From Gentiana macrophylla (taxonomy: Eukaryota; Streptophyta; Magnoliopsida; Gentianales; Gentianaceae): a stretch of 64,000 nt of DNA. The notes under the pieces are model-generated. The model was not told where the DNA came from and searched no databases. It saw nothing but the letters and a program-made list of their open reading frames with translations. Each line of letters starts with the position of its first letter. Position 1 is the first letter of the stretch. The position numbers and the translations under genes were made by a program. The stretch covers positions 96,309,811 through 96,373,810 of the forward strand of contig CM047806.1 of the NCBI GenBank assembly GCA_026214975.1, in the 5' to 3' direction. Below, piece after piece: positions 1 to 11,553 of the stretch.

Positions 1-597
1 TAATTGAACAAATTTCCCATTATGATTGGAACTAAAAGATTTGGAATAAAGTATTTTTTTGAACATTTCAATGAAATGATTCGATAATACGTGGTTATTT
101 GTTTGTTTTGATTAGTTGGTTGTTAAAGGGGCCGTTTGGAGATTGTTTGGAGATTGTGATCCGTTTGTGTAATGGATGTTGTATGGATACATATTTGTTA
201 TCCTGTTGATTTTGTAGAGAACGATGATGGTAAATGGGAATGGAAGTATGTGAGGAAAGGAAAGAAAAAAATGAGGGCAATCATGATTCACAAGAACACA
301 TCATTTGTAGAATTTTACGATAAGGTGGTGCAAGAGTTGCAGATCGATACAACGGTGAAAGAATTGGAGATGCAATGTATTGTCCCGGTAATGTCAAACT
401 TTCCAAGTGCACCACCGATGGTAATTGATTCTGATAACGAAGTGTGAAGTGGTTAGTCTCTTTTGTGAAAGCACATTCGTTGGTATTAGCCTCATTGATA
501 AAGATAATAGAAAGAAGAAACACATGCTTTTGGCAACAATTGTGGCAACATGGATGGAGAGAATAGGGGATATGATGGTTTTTCGCCTATGGCCAAG

Positions 598-940
598 AAT
601 GAAATGTTGAATAAGGATACGCCTATTTCGAAAGGTGTGAAGAATGTTGACAACCTTGAAAGGACGAACATGGGAAAGAATGGTTTTAAGTCTGCTGCTT
701 TGTCTGATGAATTGTTGAATAATCAGACACCTGTGGAGAATGTTGACAACCTTGAAAGGCCGAATATGGGAAATAATGGTTTTAAGTTCTGCGCTTTGTC
801 TCGATGAATTGTTGAATTATCGACACCTATGAGAATGTTGACAACCTTGAAAGGCGAAAATGGGAAATAATGGTTTAAAGTCTGTTGATGAATTGTTGAA
901 TAATCAGACGCCTGTTGAGAATGTTGATAACCTTGAAGAA
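598..940 (+). repeat. Coding minisatellite, about 95-bp unit, four copies
   Basis: Four head-to-tail units recur at about 598, 709, 806 and 890. Each contains GATGAATTGTTGAATAATCA or a close variant, then GAATGTTGACAACCTTGAAAGG and, except in the last, GGGAAATAATGGTTT. They lie in the linker between the N-terminal and zinc-binding blocks of the MULE transposase. Units 1 and 2 are nearly in frame; unit 3 carries small deletions that break the frame. Confidence 0.8.
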
Positions 941-2073
941 GTTATGAGTGATGATGTCGGTATTGAAGTTAGGAGTGATGATATTTATATGAGTGTGGAT
1001 CCGTTATTGTCTTCCTTGTGCTCGGATGGAGCTGGTGATGTGATTTTGAAAGCATTCGAGACACGTAATGTCAATGTTGAAAGGTTGAGTAATGAAGAAA
1101 TGCGAAGCGAAATGTAAACACGCAACATGAATGGTGTAGGGGAAATAATGGTGTGGAATTGAGTACACCAAATCAAAATTGCTCCCGTCATCTTGAATGT
1201 GAGTGATGCCGGGTAGTATTGTACCACCGGCGAGGATTCCGAAAGTGAAGATATTCATAAGCATGACATTTTGAATCAAAAGAGCTATTGATACAAAAGT
1301 TAGAGATGTTGGCCGTGAGACATCACTTTGAATTTATAACGGTAAAATCAACTCAAGCTTTTATGTCGTGGCTTGTAAAGATGATGAATGCAAATGGCAT
1401 GTCATGGGCAACACGTATAGGGAGACGGTGCGGATAAGTTTGAAGTTCGAGTTTACAAGAAGGTGCATACTTGTTCTCTCACCGTTCGCAACAAAGACCA
1501 CAATAATGCATCCTACACTCTTATAGCAAGGGAGTATGCTGCTAGGTTTACAGATCCGAACCGTGCTTATGTACCAAATGATGTAGTTAATGACTTTCAC
1601 AGAGAGTTTGGATATACCGTAAACTATACTAAGGCATGGATGGCTAAAAACTTTGCAATGGAAATGGTAGTAGGAAAGCCACCGATAGTTATGGCCAATT
1701 GCCCAAGTATTGTCATATGTTGGAGTTAAGTAAATCCTCGAATCGTGATGAGAGATTTTCACCGATAAAAAGATGAATTCAAATATTTGTTTATTTGCCT
1801 TGGACAGGCTAAAAAAGCATTTCAGTCCTCTTTGTTGCGTCGTGTTGTTGTTGTGGATGGAACACATTTGAGCTCGGCCTACAAAGGTGTATTACTTACG
1901 GCGACATGTGAAGATGCAAATGCTCAAATTTATCCTATTATGTGGGAGTTGTCGATTCCGAAAATAATCGATCATGGAGTTGGTTTTTGAGCAGATTGAA
2001 ATCAATCACCGGGGACACAAATGAGCTTGTTATAGTTTTAGATCGTGCTGATAGCATAAAACATGGAGTGAAT

Positions 2074-4046
2074 TGTTAGGAAATCTACGCGGGAACGCAG
2101 CGGAATTCAAAAATTTATTTCCTATCGACCCAAGATAGACTTCGTTTAAGCAATAAACAAACAAGTAGTAGACGGTGGTTACCTTGGTTGGTCTATAAGA
2201 TCGACGCTTTGACCGTCTAAGGAGAGTAGTTCTGCATAGAGCCGCCCAAGTGTTCGGCCTCTACCGCTAGTCCACACGAACAGCCCACCGGAATCCCATC
2301 ATGGATTGCTATTGGAAAACTCCGGTTGCTAGACCGGCCTTTTCCTCTCCAACTCTCATATAGATGCTCTATTTTACACAAGAACTATTAGTTCTTGGAA
2401 TTGTGATGTACAAAAGAGCTTGACACCCACCTCTTATTTATAGTGTAGGTGGCGCCATCTTCTAGAGTGGAGGAGAAGAAAACCTTTTCCCAATAAAATA
2501 AGGAAAATATAATTGATTGATTTATCTCATTTATTATAATATCTTATATTAAATAAATCTAGGATATTGTCAATATCTTATATTGATTATTTCCAAGATA
2601 TTGTCAATATCTAATATTGACTATCTTTATTTTATTACCATAAATCAATTTACACATGTATATATCACATATATATTACACAAATAAATCTATTAATATC
2701 ATATATATATATACACGCATACTTGCATGCATGCAAATCCAATTTGCATTTATGCACACACGCATGTATAGATAATATATCTATATTATATTATTTTATT
2801 AATATCTAATATTAATAATAGGTAATATCATTAATTAAATTGCACAATCCAAGTGTATCTTACACACTTCAATGTGGCGCCACTTATCAATATAAGTGTA
2901 TTTAATTAATCAACATAATTAATATCTTGTATTTAATTTATTCATAATAAATAAATACCACCATATTAATTTACCACTATAACCTTTATAGTACGAGATA
3001 AATTCTTTCCTTATTTGGTTATCATCTATAACCACATTTTAATCCGCTAGATGTTCATATGTGTGTGACCCGATAGGCTTCCGAATATGTTGGCCGTAGA
3101 CACAAAGTGCAAATTACTTAAAATGCCCTTCATGCCTAACGATCATGGGATAGCGTCTAGCAACACACCGCGACCCCAATCATCGGAAGAGTCAAATGCA
3201 ATGACTACTACCTTTCATGTGAAACAGATTACCGTGTAACTTACAATCTATCATTTGTAATAATATCCATACGGTCGTTAGTCGAGTGTCAAAACATCAA
3301 CGACCGTATCTTATAATCTGGATATCATGCTCTCTCGAAGTAACTCGCTTACTCCCACTTTGCAAAGATTCACGAGAGTAAGACATTCCTTATAAGAAGG
3401 CCATTTCGGATATTCGATCCCAATCATAGGATACGCGATTCCCGGACGACCAATCATGTATACTCCGTGCGTGCTTGATGATCATACCCAATCACTACCG
3501 CATGATCGCCCGTGGCTGTGGAAACCTCAATAGTGTCAAAGCATGACAATCCACACCGTGATGCCATGAAGACTCCGGTCTTAAGGATAATTACACAACC
3601 GTCACATAGTGTGACACTTATCCGTGTAAGTGGGTCGATCCTAACGTCGCATTCTCTAATACACGCCCACGCATGGTCAAGTGTCTCTACACTTCGATGA
3701 TTTAGATCTATCCCCGCCTAAAGAGAGAAGATATCTAATACGTGCTAGTCTCTTTATACTATCAATGTCCTGTTTAATAGTACATCGACCTAGAGACATT
3801 TAAGTATCAAACTTATCAAAGTGATTAGAGATCTCATCAACCATAATCGCCTATCATGGTTTCTCTATCACAGTTTAATACTAAGGACGTTATCATATAA
3901 CAATTCATAATTGGTTCTTTAAAAGAACATATATATGACAACAGAAAAGCCATTTAATATATGTATAAATATAAAGAAATAGTAGAAATGATCCGACCCG
4001 GTCGGATCTGGTCCAACCCGATTGGGTTTAGGACACTATTCCAACA
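2074..4046 (+). mobile_element. Solo LTR (family A, copy 1) inside the MULE transposase
   Basis: This 1973-bp sequence begins TGTTAGGAAATC and ends CTATTCCAACA, the TG...CA ends of an LTR. The 5-bp TSD TGAAT is present at 2069-2073 and 4047-4051. No internal retroelement genes lie within it, so it is a solo LTR left by LTR-LTR recombination. It is AT-rich with TATATA runs at 2640-2720. A second, more diverged copy lies at 52890-54912 in the opposite orientation. The parent lineage is unknown because no full element is in the window. Confidence 0.92.
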
Positions 4047-4972
4047 TGAATAAAGTGTTTCGTAACGCTCATTATGGATATTGTATATTTCACATGAGAA
4101 GGAATTTGAACACTAAATTTCCACAATTTGATATCGGACGCTTGTTCACATCCACTGCAGAAGCGTATAGGTTACATGAATTTGAAGCGTTGTTTAATGC
4201 ATTATGTAGAAAAACGGAGGTGGAAGCGAGTAAGGGGAAAAAGAAGAAAACGATTAGAGAATATTTGGATAAAGAATCTTTTTGCAATTGGGAAAGGGCA
4301 CACTTTCCAGGTATGAGGTACAATATCATGACGTCAAACAGTGTAGAGTCATTTAACAGTGTGCTCCTCAAAGGTCGAGAATTATGTGTGGTTGGTATGC
4401 TCGAACGCATTCGTGATATAATGCAAGATTGGTTTGCTAAGAGACATGATGAAGCCATGAAATGTAAGACTCCCCTACCTCCACAAATGGAAAAGTTAAT
4501 GTTGGAAAAATACAATGCTTCTTTGGGTATAGAAGTTAAGGAAATTGCATCACCTGTGTATGATGTTCGTGATGGTGTGACATGCCACATTGTGGACCTG
4601 GAAAAGAATACATGTACATGTAAGCAATTTCAGGTACATCTATTTCCATGTAAACATGCAATTGCTGCGATAAAGGCGAGTGGAGGTCATGGGTATAAGC
4701 ATTGTAGCCCTCATTACACCGTGGAATGTTGGAGGGCATTATATTCTGAAGCTGTGTATCATTTGCCGAATAAAGAGGGAGTTGCATTTCCTAAGGATGT
4801 GATTGATAGGAAAGTTTTGCCCCCATCGGGAACGAAGAGGCAGGCTGGTAGACCCCAGAAGAAGAGGAAAAACTCTGTAGGAGAACCACGGGATGGACCT
4901 ATATGTGGTAGATGCAAGGGTTGTGGTCATAACCGGGGGAAATGTCCAAAGTTAGCCGCTAGTGTGCAATAA

Positions 4973-5550
4973 TGGGGTACAAGAACGTTTTTTTAGTTTG
5001 TTGTAAGGGTAAACATGTGAGCTACAACATTTTATGGTCTATGCTATCTTTTGATTGTGCTTGCGTTAGTAATTTAAAATACGGTTGGTGTGGAGTTGAG
5101 GTAAGACATATTTGATGAGTAATGGGTTTAAGTATGGTTCACTTTCTATTAATTTGTAATGTTATGTTATGCAGTGTTATGTTTCGTTACTATCCATAAG
5201 AAAAGCCAACATTATATTATTATTATGTCTTCGAACATAAGATTACAATTACAGTACAAAGAGTATTTTACATTGCAACCATAAATTATAAATATATAAT
5301 AGAAGGTAACACAACATATCAATGCCAACCAATTTGTCTTTCTTGAAAGTGCTTCATGACTCTTCTTTTAAGATAAGCAGTTCGGTCTCAACTCGTGCAT
5401 TTCTCTCCTTACTTATGGTCTGAATGTCGATGACAATGTGATCAATCTTGTTGGCGATATGTCACAAACAGTCATATTCCAAGATGTTGGCGATATTAAA
5501 TTTAAAAGTAAACATAATGTTTGCGATATGTCACAAACAGTCCGTGAGGG
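4973..5550. other. Non-coding tract after the transposase
   Basis: No intact gene is seen. On the minus strand, 5464 down to 5354 reads as a 35-residue coiled-coil-like tail ending in a stop (it contains ERNARVETELLILKEES), possibly the end of a GRF-type zinc-finger protein. The stretch 5486-5535 reappears inverted at 7822-7880 beside the GRF-like gene, so this may be a duplicated fragment of that gene. Confidence in the coding reading is low. Confidence 0.3.
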
Positions 5551-5553
5551 GTC

Positions 5554-5815
5554 ATAATAAGATGTTAGATCGAGGTTCGATCAAGGCGATTCCTGTGATC
5601 AGGGTTGATTACACATAATAAGATGTTAGATCAAGGTTCGCTCAGGCGATTCATCGTGATCGTGGGTTGATTACACATAATAAGATGTTAATCTGTGATC
5701 AGGGTTGATTACACATAATAAGATGTTAGATCGAGGTTCGCTTAAGACGAGTACTGTGATCAGGGTTGATTAAACATAATAAGATGTTAGATCGAGGTTC
5801 GCTCAATGAGGGGTC
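5554..5815. repeat. Tandem repeat, about 61-bp unit
   Basis: The phrase ATAATAAGATGTTA recurs at about 5554, 5615, 5677, 5715 and 5776. Spacing is 61-62 bp, with one shortened unit of 38 bp. Units also share GATCGAGGTTCG and GTGATCAGGGTTGATTA. The array runs straight into the 50-bp array, so the two probably arose in the same unstable spot. Confidence 0.8.
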
Positions 5816-6345
5816 ATAGTAGTCACTGGAACATGTAAACTAGGTCAAACAGCTAGTGATGGGTCATAGTAGTAACTGGAACATGCAAACTAGGTCAAAC
5901 AGTCAGTTAGGGGTCATACTAGTCAGTGAAACATGTAAACTAGCTCAAACAGTCAGTGAGGGGTCATAGTAGTCACTGGAACATGTAAACTAGGTCAAAC
6001 AGTCAGTTAGGGGTCATAGTAGTCAGTGAAACATGTAAACTAGGTCAAACATTCAGTTAGGGGTCATAGTAGTCACTGGAACATGTAATCCATGTCAAAC
6101 AGTCAGTTAGGGGTCATGGTAGTCAGTGAAACATGTAATCCATGTCAAACAGTCAGTTAGGGGTCATGGTAGTCAGTGAAACATGTAAACCAGGTCAAAC
6201 AGTCAGTGAGGGGTCATAGTAGTCAGTGAAACATGTAAACTAGGTCAAACAGTCAGTGAGGGGTCATAGTAGTCACTGGAACATGTAATCCATGTCAAAC
6301 AGTCCGTGAGGGGTCATTGTAGTCACTCGAACATGTAAATCATCC
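5813..6345. repeat. Minisatellite, 50-bp unit, about 10 copies
   Basis: Units share GTCAGTTAGGGGTCATAGTA, GTCAGTGAAACATGTAAACT and AGGTCAAACA, at a 50-bp spacing (ACATG at 5881, 5931 and 5981). Variation is by single bases, for example CACTGG against CAGTGA and AAACTAGG against AATCCATG, and variants alternate in places. No unique spacers separate the units, so it is a minisatellite, not a CRISPR array. Confidence 0.92.
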
Positions 6346-6679
6346 TTTATATAAGAATTACTCCATAAATAACAATATTCTGGATTATTTGTATTAATTA
6401 TAATGTATAATAATTATTAATAATTATTAATTATTAGTAATTATATTATTAAATGAAACCCCAATTATAATAATAATTAGTAATGTATGTACAAAAATTA
6501 TGTATGTATATATTCCCTCCCTCAATCCCGCCAGAATTTCAGGCCCAAAACTCAATTTTGAAGTTACCCGCCAGAAATTTGGGCCCCTTTTCGTTTTCGT
6601 TTTTAACATATTCAAATTAATTTGAATTTTAATAAGGGAAAGTTGAAGTTGCCCGGCCCACCTATCAATATACATATGT

Positions 6680-8261
6680 TATGTTATTACACGCTCTCTC
6701 TTTCAAAGTAAAAAGGGCAAACGCAATCTCACTCTCTTTCTCCGTCACACAACATCTCTCTCACAATACACATCCACCCGAAATCCTCCATTTCCTCCTC
6801 CGTTCCTCCGCCCCTCTTATAAGCAAATCCCGCTTCAACATCATATTCCAAGGTATTTTGGTGCTAAAAAAACTCTTAGAAGAATTTCCTGCTTTATTGA
6901 CTTATTTGATTTGTTAACTTTAGTGTTGTTTTTCTTGTATGTTTCATGTTTTAGGGTTCAAGGGCCGCCATTATCAACTCCTCCGTGGTAATCGAAATTA
7001 ATTAATTTCTTAACTGTATATAGGGATTTAAACTTTAAAGTAAAGTACAGTTCGATTTCGTGTGTGTAATTGTTGGTGTTTGATGTTTTAGGGTTCAAGT
7101 AAGTGCCGCCGTTATCAATTCAATTCAACTCCGGTCTACTCCTTCTTGGTAACAGCCTGTATTTATATTTTTCCAATTTATCTCTATTTATTTATTTATT
7201 TACTTATTAGCATCAGTTATTATTAGTTATTATTATTACAAATTAAACTAAAAATAAATTGATGGGTTAGTTAGTTTGAAACAAGTTGGATTTACTTACT
7301 ATTTCCATCATTTCCTTGGATTAACTTACTATTTCCAGCATTTAACAGATGTTTCATGTGCCCGTTTCTTTCTTATTATTTATCAGGATTATCCTAGGTT
7401 ATATTTTGAATTGCCTTATGAACATGATAAATCCCTAAACAATAGTAGAAATTAAATACTGAATTATGGGATTCATATTACAAATTAAATTATGGGTGCT
7501 CCTTATTATTTCTCAAAGACAAACCCTCGGTTTTGTTATGGTCTGTTGTAGTTTCAACACTAATAAGTTGTTATGTATTTGTTGTAAGAATATAATAATT
7601 TGTTAACATATGCAACCTATTTTGATTTCTTGTAATTGTTTTGCAAGTTTGAATATGAATGAAAGGACAACAGAATCTGGAGTTTCTCATTCTAGTCATG
7701 GTACAAGTGAGTTAATTCATTTGAATGAAACCATTTCATGCAAATGTGGGAACCCCGCTCTATCTACTTTGGTTTTAGGCATTGAGATTTACGACAAATA
7801 TCTTGGTTTTATGCAATTTTTGTGACATATCGCCAACATTATGTTTGCTTTTAAATTTAATATCATATGGTTGCAACTTTTTCATAAGCACTTTTGCATT
7901 GCAGCCTTGTTAATTTATTTTAGGATTTTCTCATGTTTGATAAACCTTGTTATATCATTGAAAGATGGATAGGTGTGTTGAATGGATTGAACCGGACATG
8001 GATTTACAAGAACTTGAAAGGGAACTAAGGGTCATCGAAGAAGAGTATGAGCGTAATAAAAGAATTTGGAATCCGTGGGGGGTTGATGACCCGATGCTTG
8101 ATCCTCAAGAATTTTCAATCGAAATGAGGGACATTGAAGCTCAAGAAAAGGATGAACGTACATCAATCCGTGGCTGGTTTATGACTCTGAGGATGAAGAA
8201 AAGGGCTACACATGTGCATGTGAGGATTTCTGGGAGGAGGAAGTTTGTATTTAGTATGTAA
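6680..8261 (+). CDS. Possible small GRF-type zinc-finger-like gene with 5' UTR introns
   Basis: The assembly looks like a short spliced gene. 6690-6850 is a CT-rich leader ending CATATTCCAAG before GTATTTTGG. Two similar short blocks follow a TTTTAG acceptor at about 6954 and 7092 (both GGTTCAAG...GCCGCC.TTATCAA) and end before GTAATC and GTAACA, which suggests a duplicated UTR exon. One coding block (7646-7780) contains CKCGNPALSTL; another (7965-8261) contains RCVEWIEPDMDLQELERELR and a coiled coil. GRF zinc fingers of plant transposon-associated proteins have a CxCG start and a later C-x2/3-W with an acidic tail, which these pieces resemble. The coding exon join is not resolved, and the first block meets a stop at 7823 if read straight through. 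It may be a captured gene fragment in the MULE region. The function is inference. Confidence 0.33.
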
Positions 8262-8463
8262 TGTAAATGAACAACCTTTTATTTAGTATGCTTTTATTTG
8301 TGTTTGAACATTTGCTTTTATTTGTGTTTGAACATTTGCTTTTATTTGTTTGAACCTTGGCTGGTTTATGTTTTGTTTTTCTTGTTATGTTTGTTTAAGT
8401 TTTTTTTCCCAGTACCGTATTTTCGTTTTCTAATTAAATGATGTTGATGATATGTTGTTTGAA

Positions 8464-8476
8464 GATGTTGTTGTTG

Positions 8477-8560
<84 letters not shown>

Positions 8561-8579
8561 TTATTATTATTATTATTAG
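8464..8579. repeat. (ATT)n microsatellite, about 38 repeats
   Basis: There is a nearly perfect run of TTG then ATT/TTA trinucleotides. Read on the minus strand it makes a poly-Asn frame that is not a gene. Confidence 0.97.
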
Positions 8580-8772
8580 CTAACATTCCAACAATTACAT
8601 AGCTAACATTCCAACATAAAGTGCCCTCCAAGTCATAATGTTCATAAATAAATAACAATCAAACATAAAATCATGTATCAACCAACATAATAGTTTACGG
8701 TTACATAGCAAATGTTTCAACCAACTCATAATATTCATACACAAATTAGAAGCCAACATCAACATAAAATGA

Positions 8773-11553
8773 TCATGGGTCGAAGTGACATGCAAGTAGT
8801 TCCGCAACCAGTTTCGGCCTCCAATAGGGCATGAAGCCAGCATCCATTGTTTGCACATTCAATTTCGCCATCATGAACTCTATGAATTTTATGGTATACA
8901 TACCACAGTCGGTCTTGCACAATAACATATCATTTAGTCAATCATAGTACATAATGAAATACATCATCTTTTACAAGCAAATAAAACGTACCCATTTGAT
9001 TGTTTCGGTAGTTTCACCATTTTCACAACCTTAAACCTCATGCTATTCCTCCCACCTTCATCTTCCCCATCCATATTCAGCATCCATGGTATAACCACTT
9101 GCAAGGGTAGCATACATTTGTCAAATTGATCCTTCCTCACATGTTTTGGTAAACTATCGGCTACATAGATTACCCCCTCTTTCAAATCAACTTTAACTGC
9201 AAACCATGATCACTCACTAATATTGGTACAAATAATTGCACTCCGACCACGGCTTACTGTCCTCTGGATGCTTTCCTTCAACGTAATTCTTTAATATTCT
9301 ACGATTTGCAAGATTCTCAATATGCACTCTCCATTGTAACTCTTCATTTTTCACTTTCATAAAGTGTTGAAAAAATACATCCAAAACACAACTATCTTGT
9401 TCAAACAACTTTGGGAACTTTAAGGCACGGCGACGAATTTCATGCATACAAGTATTCATTATCCGCGATAAGTAAAAAAGTAAATGAAATAGACTTCCAA
9501 GAATCAATGCAGGGTTGTCACCTAAATTAAACAATTTAAATTGGTTATGATAGAGGTAAAGCGTACTCACAGGGGATGACAAACTCCCCCCCATACAATA
9601 TCGTTTTCGAAAGTTCGCATCGAGAAGTTCCATCACACAACTTAACCAATTCCCTGCATATAACATATTTTATGACGAGTAATCAAAAATATAATTTTTA
9701 TTGTAGCTACTTTCCATGCACAAACGAAACTCAATTAAAAATAACATTTCCGTACCCGGCTTTTCCTTCCTTATAGTCGCTCAACCACTTCTTCAAACCA
9801 TCACACTTTGTCTTTTCAACATCTCTATAAGGATCATATGATTCAACACTAAGCAACTTGCTTCTCTTCAAAGATGAAGTCCCTTCTTCTATTAAACTCC
9901 TTTTCCCCGAACCACCTACACATCAGAAACTAGTTAATCATATGAATCCACACTATTAAAGGCAAATACATATGAATCATTTTTCCCTTCATTACCAACA
10001 ACTTTCTCCTTCTCATAATTTTTCTGCACACTACCAACAACTTTCTCTTTCTCATCATTTTTCCCTGCACTACCAACATCTTTATCCTTTTCATCATTTC
10101 TCCCCTCGCTACCAACTTCTCCTTCTCCACCATTAATTGTCATGTCCCGATCATCAACTTTCATCTCCTCATCAATAATCTCATCATGATTCGCTTTCTT
10201 GCATGATTCACATCTTCAAAACACCGAATCTCCTTCTTCAACTCATCCCATCATGGAATAAATTCCTTCATTTTCCTTTTTCACCACAGACGTCACAATT
10301 TTCTTCATCTTCTCATAGTCAAAACCGTGTGCTCCTTCATGTTTTATTTCCTTCTCATAGTCAAAACTGTGGGCTCCTTCATGTTTTATTTCCTTCTTAT
10401 AGTCAACACCATTACACTTCTCGTTCACTAGCAACTCAATCACCTTTTCTTTCCTACAAACAATTGAACCCCAATACGGCTGCTGTGATTCCAATGTTGT
10501 AGGCTCCAATTTCGAAATAACCATATTCTACAAAAAAAACATAGACACAAAACATTACTCAAGGTAATTCCACAACAATAATAGTAAGTAAGTACGTACA
10601 AAAACAATAACTTACAACCTGTTCTACTTCCAAAACTTGATCAACCCTCACACCAACAAATCTCTTTTGCAGATTCCATTTTAACATTCTTGGGAAGACT
10701 TCTACATCTTCATCAATGATTTACCCAAATGTCTTCAATGACGGAATAGATTCAAGTGCCCATACCTACATTACATCAAATCAAAAATCAGTCTGAATTG
10801 AACAAAACTACATACCCAACAAAAAGTAAATAGAACTAAAGATTGTATCATACATACCACAATGGCATGGGAAAAACCAAAAATGGCGTATTTCACATTC
10901 GGAGAAAGCAGTGGGTTCGTCAAATCTTGTCTGAATGTCTTCATTGTTTGCTTAAGACATACCTCTGCCCAAGGGTACTCTTCAAACGCTTCCAACTTGT
11001 CAACCAACTCAAACCACCAAAATGGCACAATACTTTTGTCCTTCATCGCTGCCACCACAAATACTAGGATGACTAGAAGACCCAATTTATATTTGTCTTC
11101 TTCACTCCCATTGCAACTTTCAAAAGCATCCCACAATTCTATCCTATCCAATTCATCAACATCCTTAAAATATTTATTTTCAAGACGACTCTCTTTTCCC
11201 AATGATTTATCAAAATAATCTTCTCCAGCATTGAAGCCCGTCACTAAGACTAATTCTTCAATGCCAAATCTAATCCTATTATCTTTCCTAATAACAAACC
11301 AGACTTCATTCTTATTGACACACTTTGTTTGCCTTATTATCAACTGATTAATGATTTGATAAGATGAATTCAGATCAGAAATCTCTAAAAGATTCCTGAA
11401 GCAACACTTGTCAAACTTACGTCTATGGGTTTCATCCAATATGCTGTAGACCTCTCTCACTTTCATGCAAATGGAATAGTTAGTGATTTCACATGTCTTA
11501 TGTCTATCCTCCTTGGTAAGATGATATGTCAATTCATATACCGAATTGTCCAT
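8773..11553 (-). pseudogene. DUF1985 / Ulp1-like (C48) cysteine protease gene, decayed
   Basis: This resembles transposon-borne ULP-like genes, relatives of SUMO/ubiquitin-like proteases. Proposed minus-strand exons: 11553-10858 (DUF1985; contains VWFVIRKDNRIRFGIEELVLVTG), 10765-10619 (contains VFPRMLKWN), 10527 down to about 9930 (linker with short repeats such as KEIKHEGAH and NDEKEKVVGS), 9915-9756 (contains SYDPYRDVEKTK and KKWLSDY), 9653-9571, about 9520-9010, and about 8900-8773. The peptidase block has VADSLP (Asp of the triad, about 9150) and TDCGMYT (Cys, about 8895). The His region reads VSDH then FAVKVDLKEGV in different frames, a one-base loss at about 9210. A stop (10721-10723) breaks exon 2, and the last join is out of frame by one. 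DUF1985 plus Ulp1 is typical of Kaonashi-type MULEs. It is convergent with the mudrA-like gene at 172-4972. Confidence 0.78.

Larger units (their letters stand above)
172..4972 (+). pseudogene. MULE (mudrA-like) transposase, decayed and split by a solo LTR
   Basis: This encodes a Mutator-like DNA transposase acting on terminal inverted repeats in the nucleus. Seen in order: an N-terminal PB1-like block (172-447); a MuDR zinc-binding block (CKDDECKWHV, about 1375); a DDE core with VVVDGTHL (about 1850), then SWSWFLSRL and VLDRADSI (about 1970-2060); SNSVESFNS (about 4335); a SWIM zinc finger CTCKQF...PCKHA (about 4610-4660); and a C-terminal knuckle C-x2-C-x4-H-x4-C (about 4905-4945). Frameshifts near 447-480, 1120-1380 and 1970 and several stops show it is dead as one frame. 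A 1973-bp LTR (2074-4046) interrupts the DDE core; with the LTR and one TSD copy removed, reading continues in frame from HGVN into KVFRNAHYGYC. The part after the insertion is open for 300 codons. Neighbours suggest a large MULE that also carries an Ulp1-like gene. I saw no terminal inverted repeats; the left end may lie outside the window. Confidence 0.88.

Noticed and set aside
3512..3700. Short frame also present in the second LTR copy (53541-53356)
   Set aside because: It is shared because the two LTRs are related (SIVSKHDNPHRDAMKTPV). The starts differ and both end early, so there is no evidence of a gene.
4090..4590. 166-codon open frame opposite the transposase
   Set aside because: It is a shadow of the coding strand, which has SWIM and DDE-associated motifs; the minus frame has no recognisable domain.
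5813..6345. Regularly spaced 50-bp repeats that could look like a CRISPR array
   Set aside because: Units are contiguous with no unique spacers, and the setting is a plant nuclear genome; it is a minisatellite.
8434..8658. Asn-rich open frame on the minus strand
   Set aside because: It is the translation of the ATT microsatellite.
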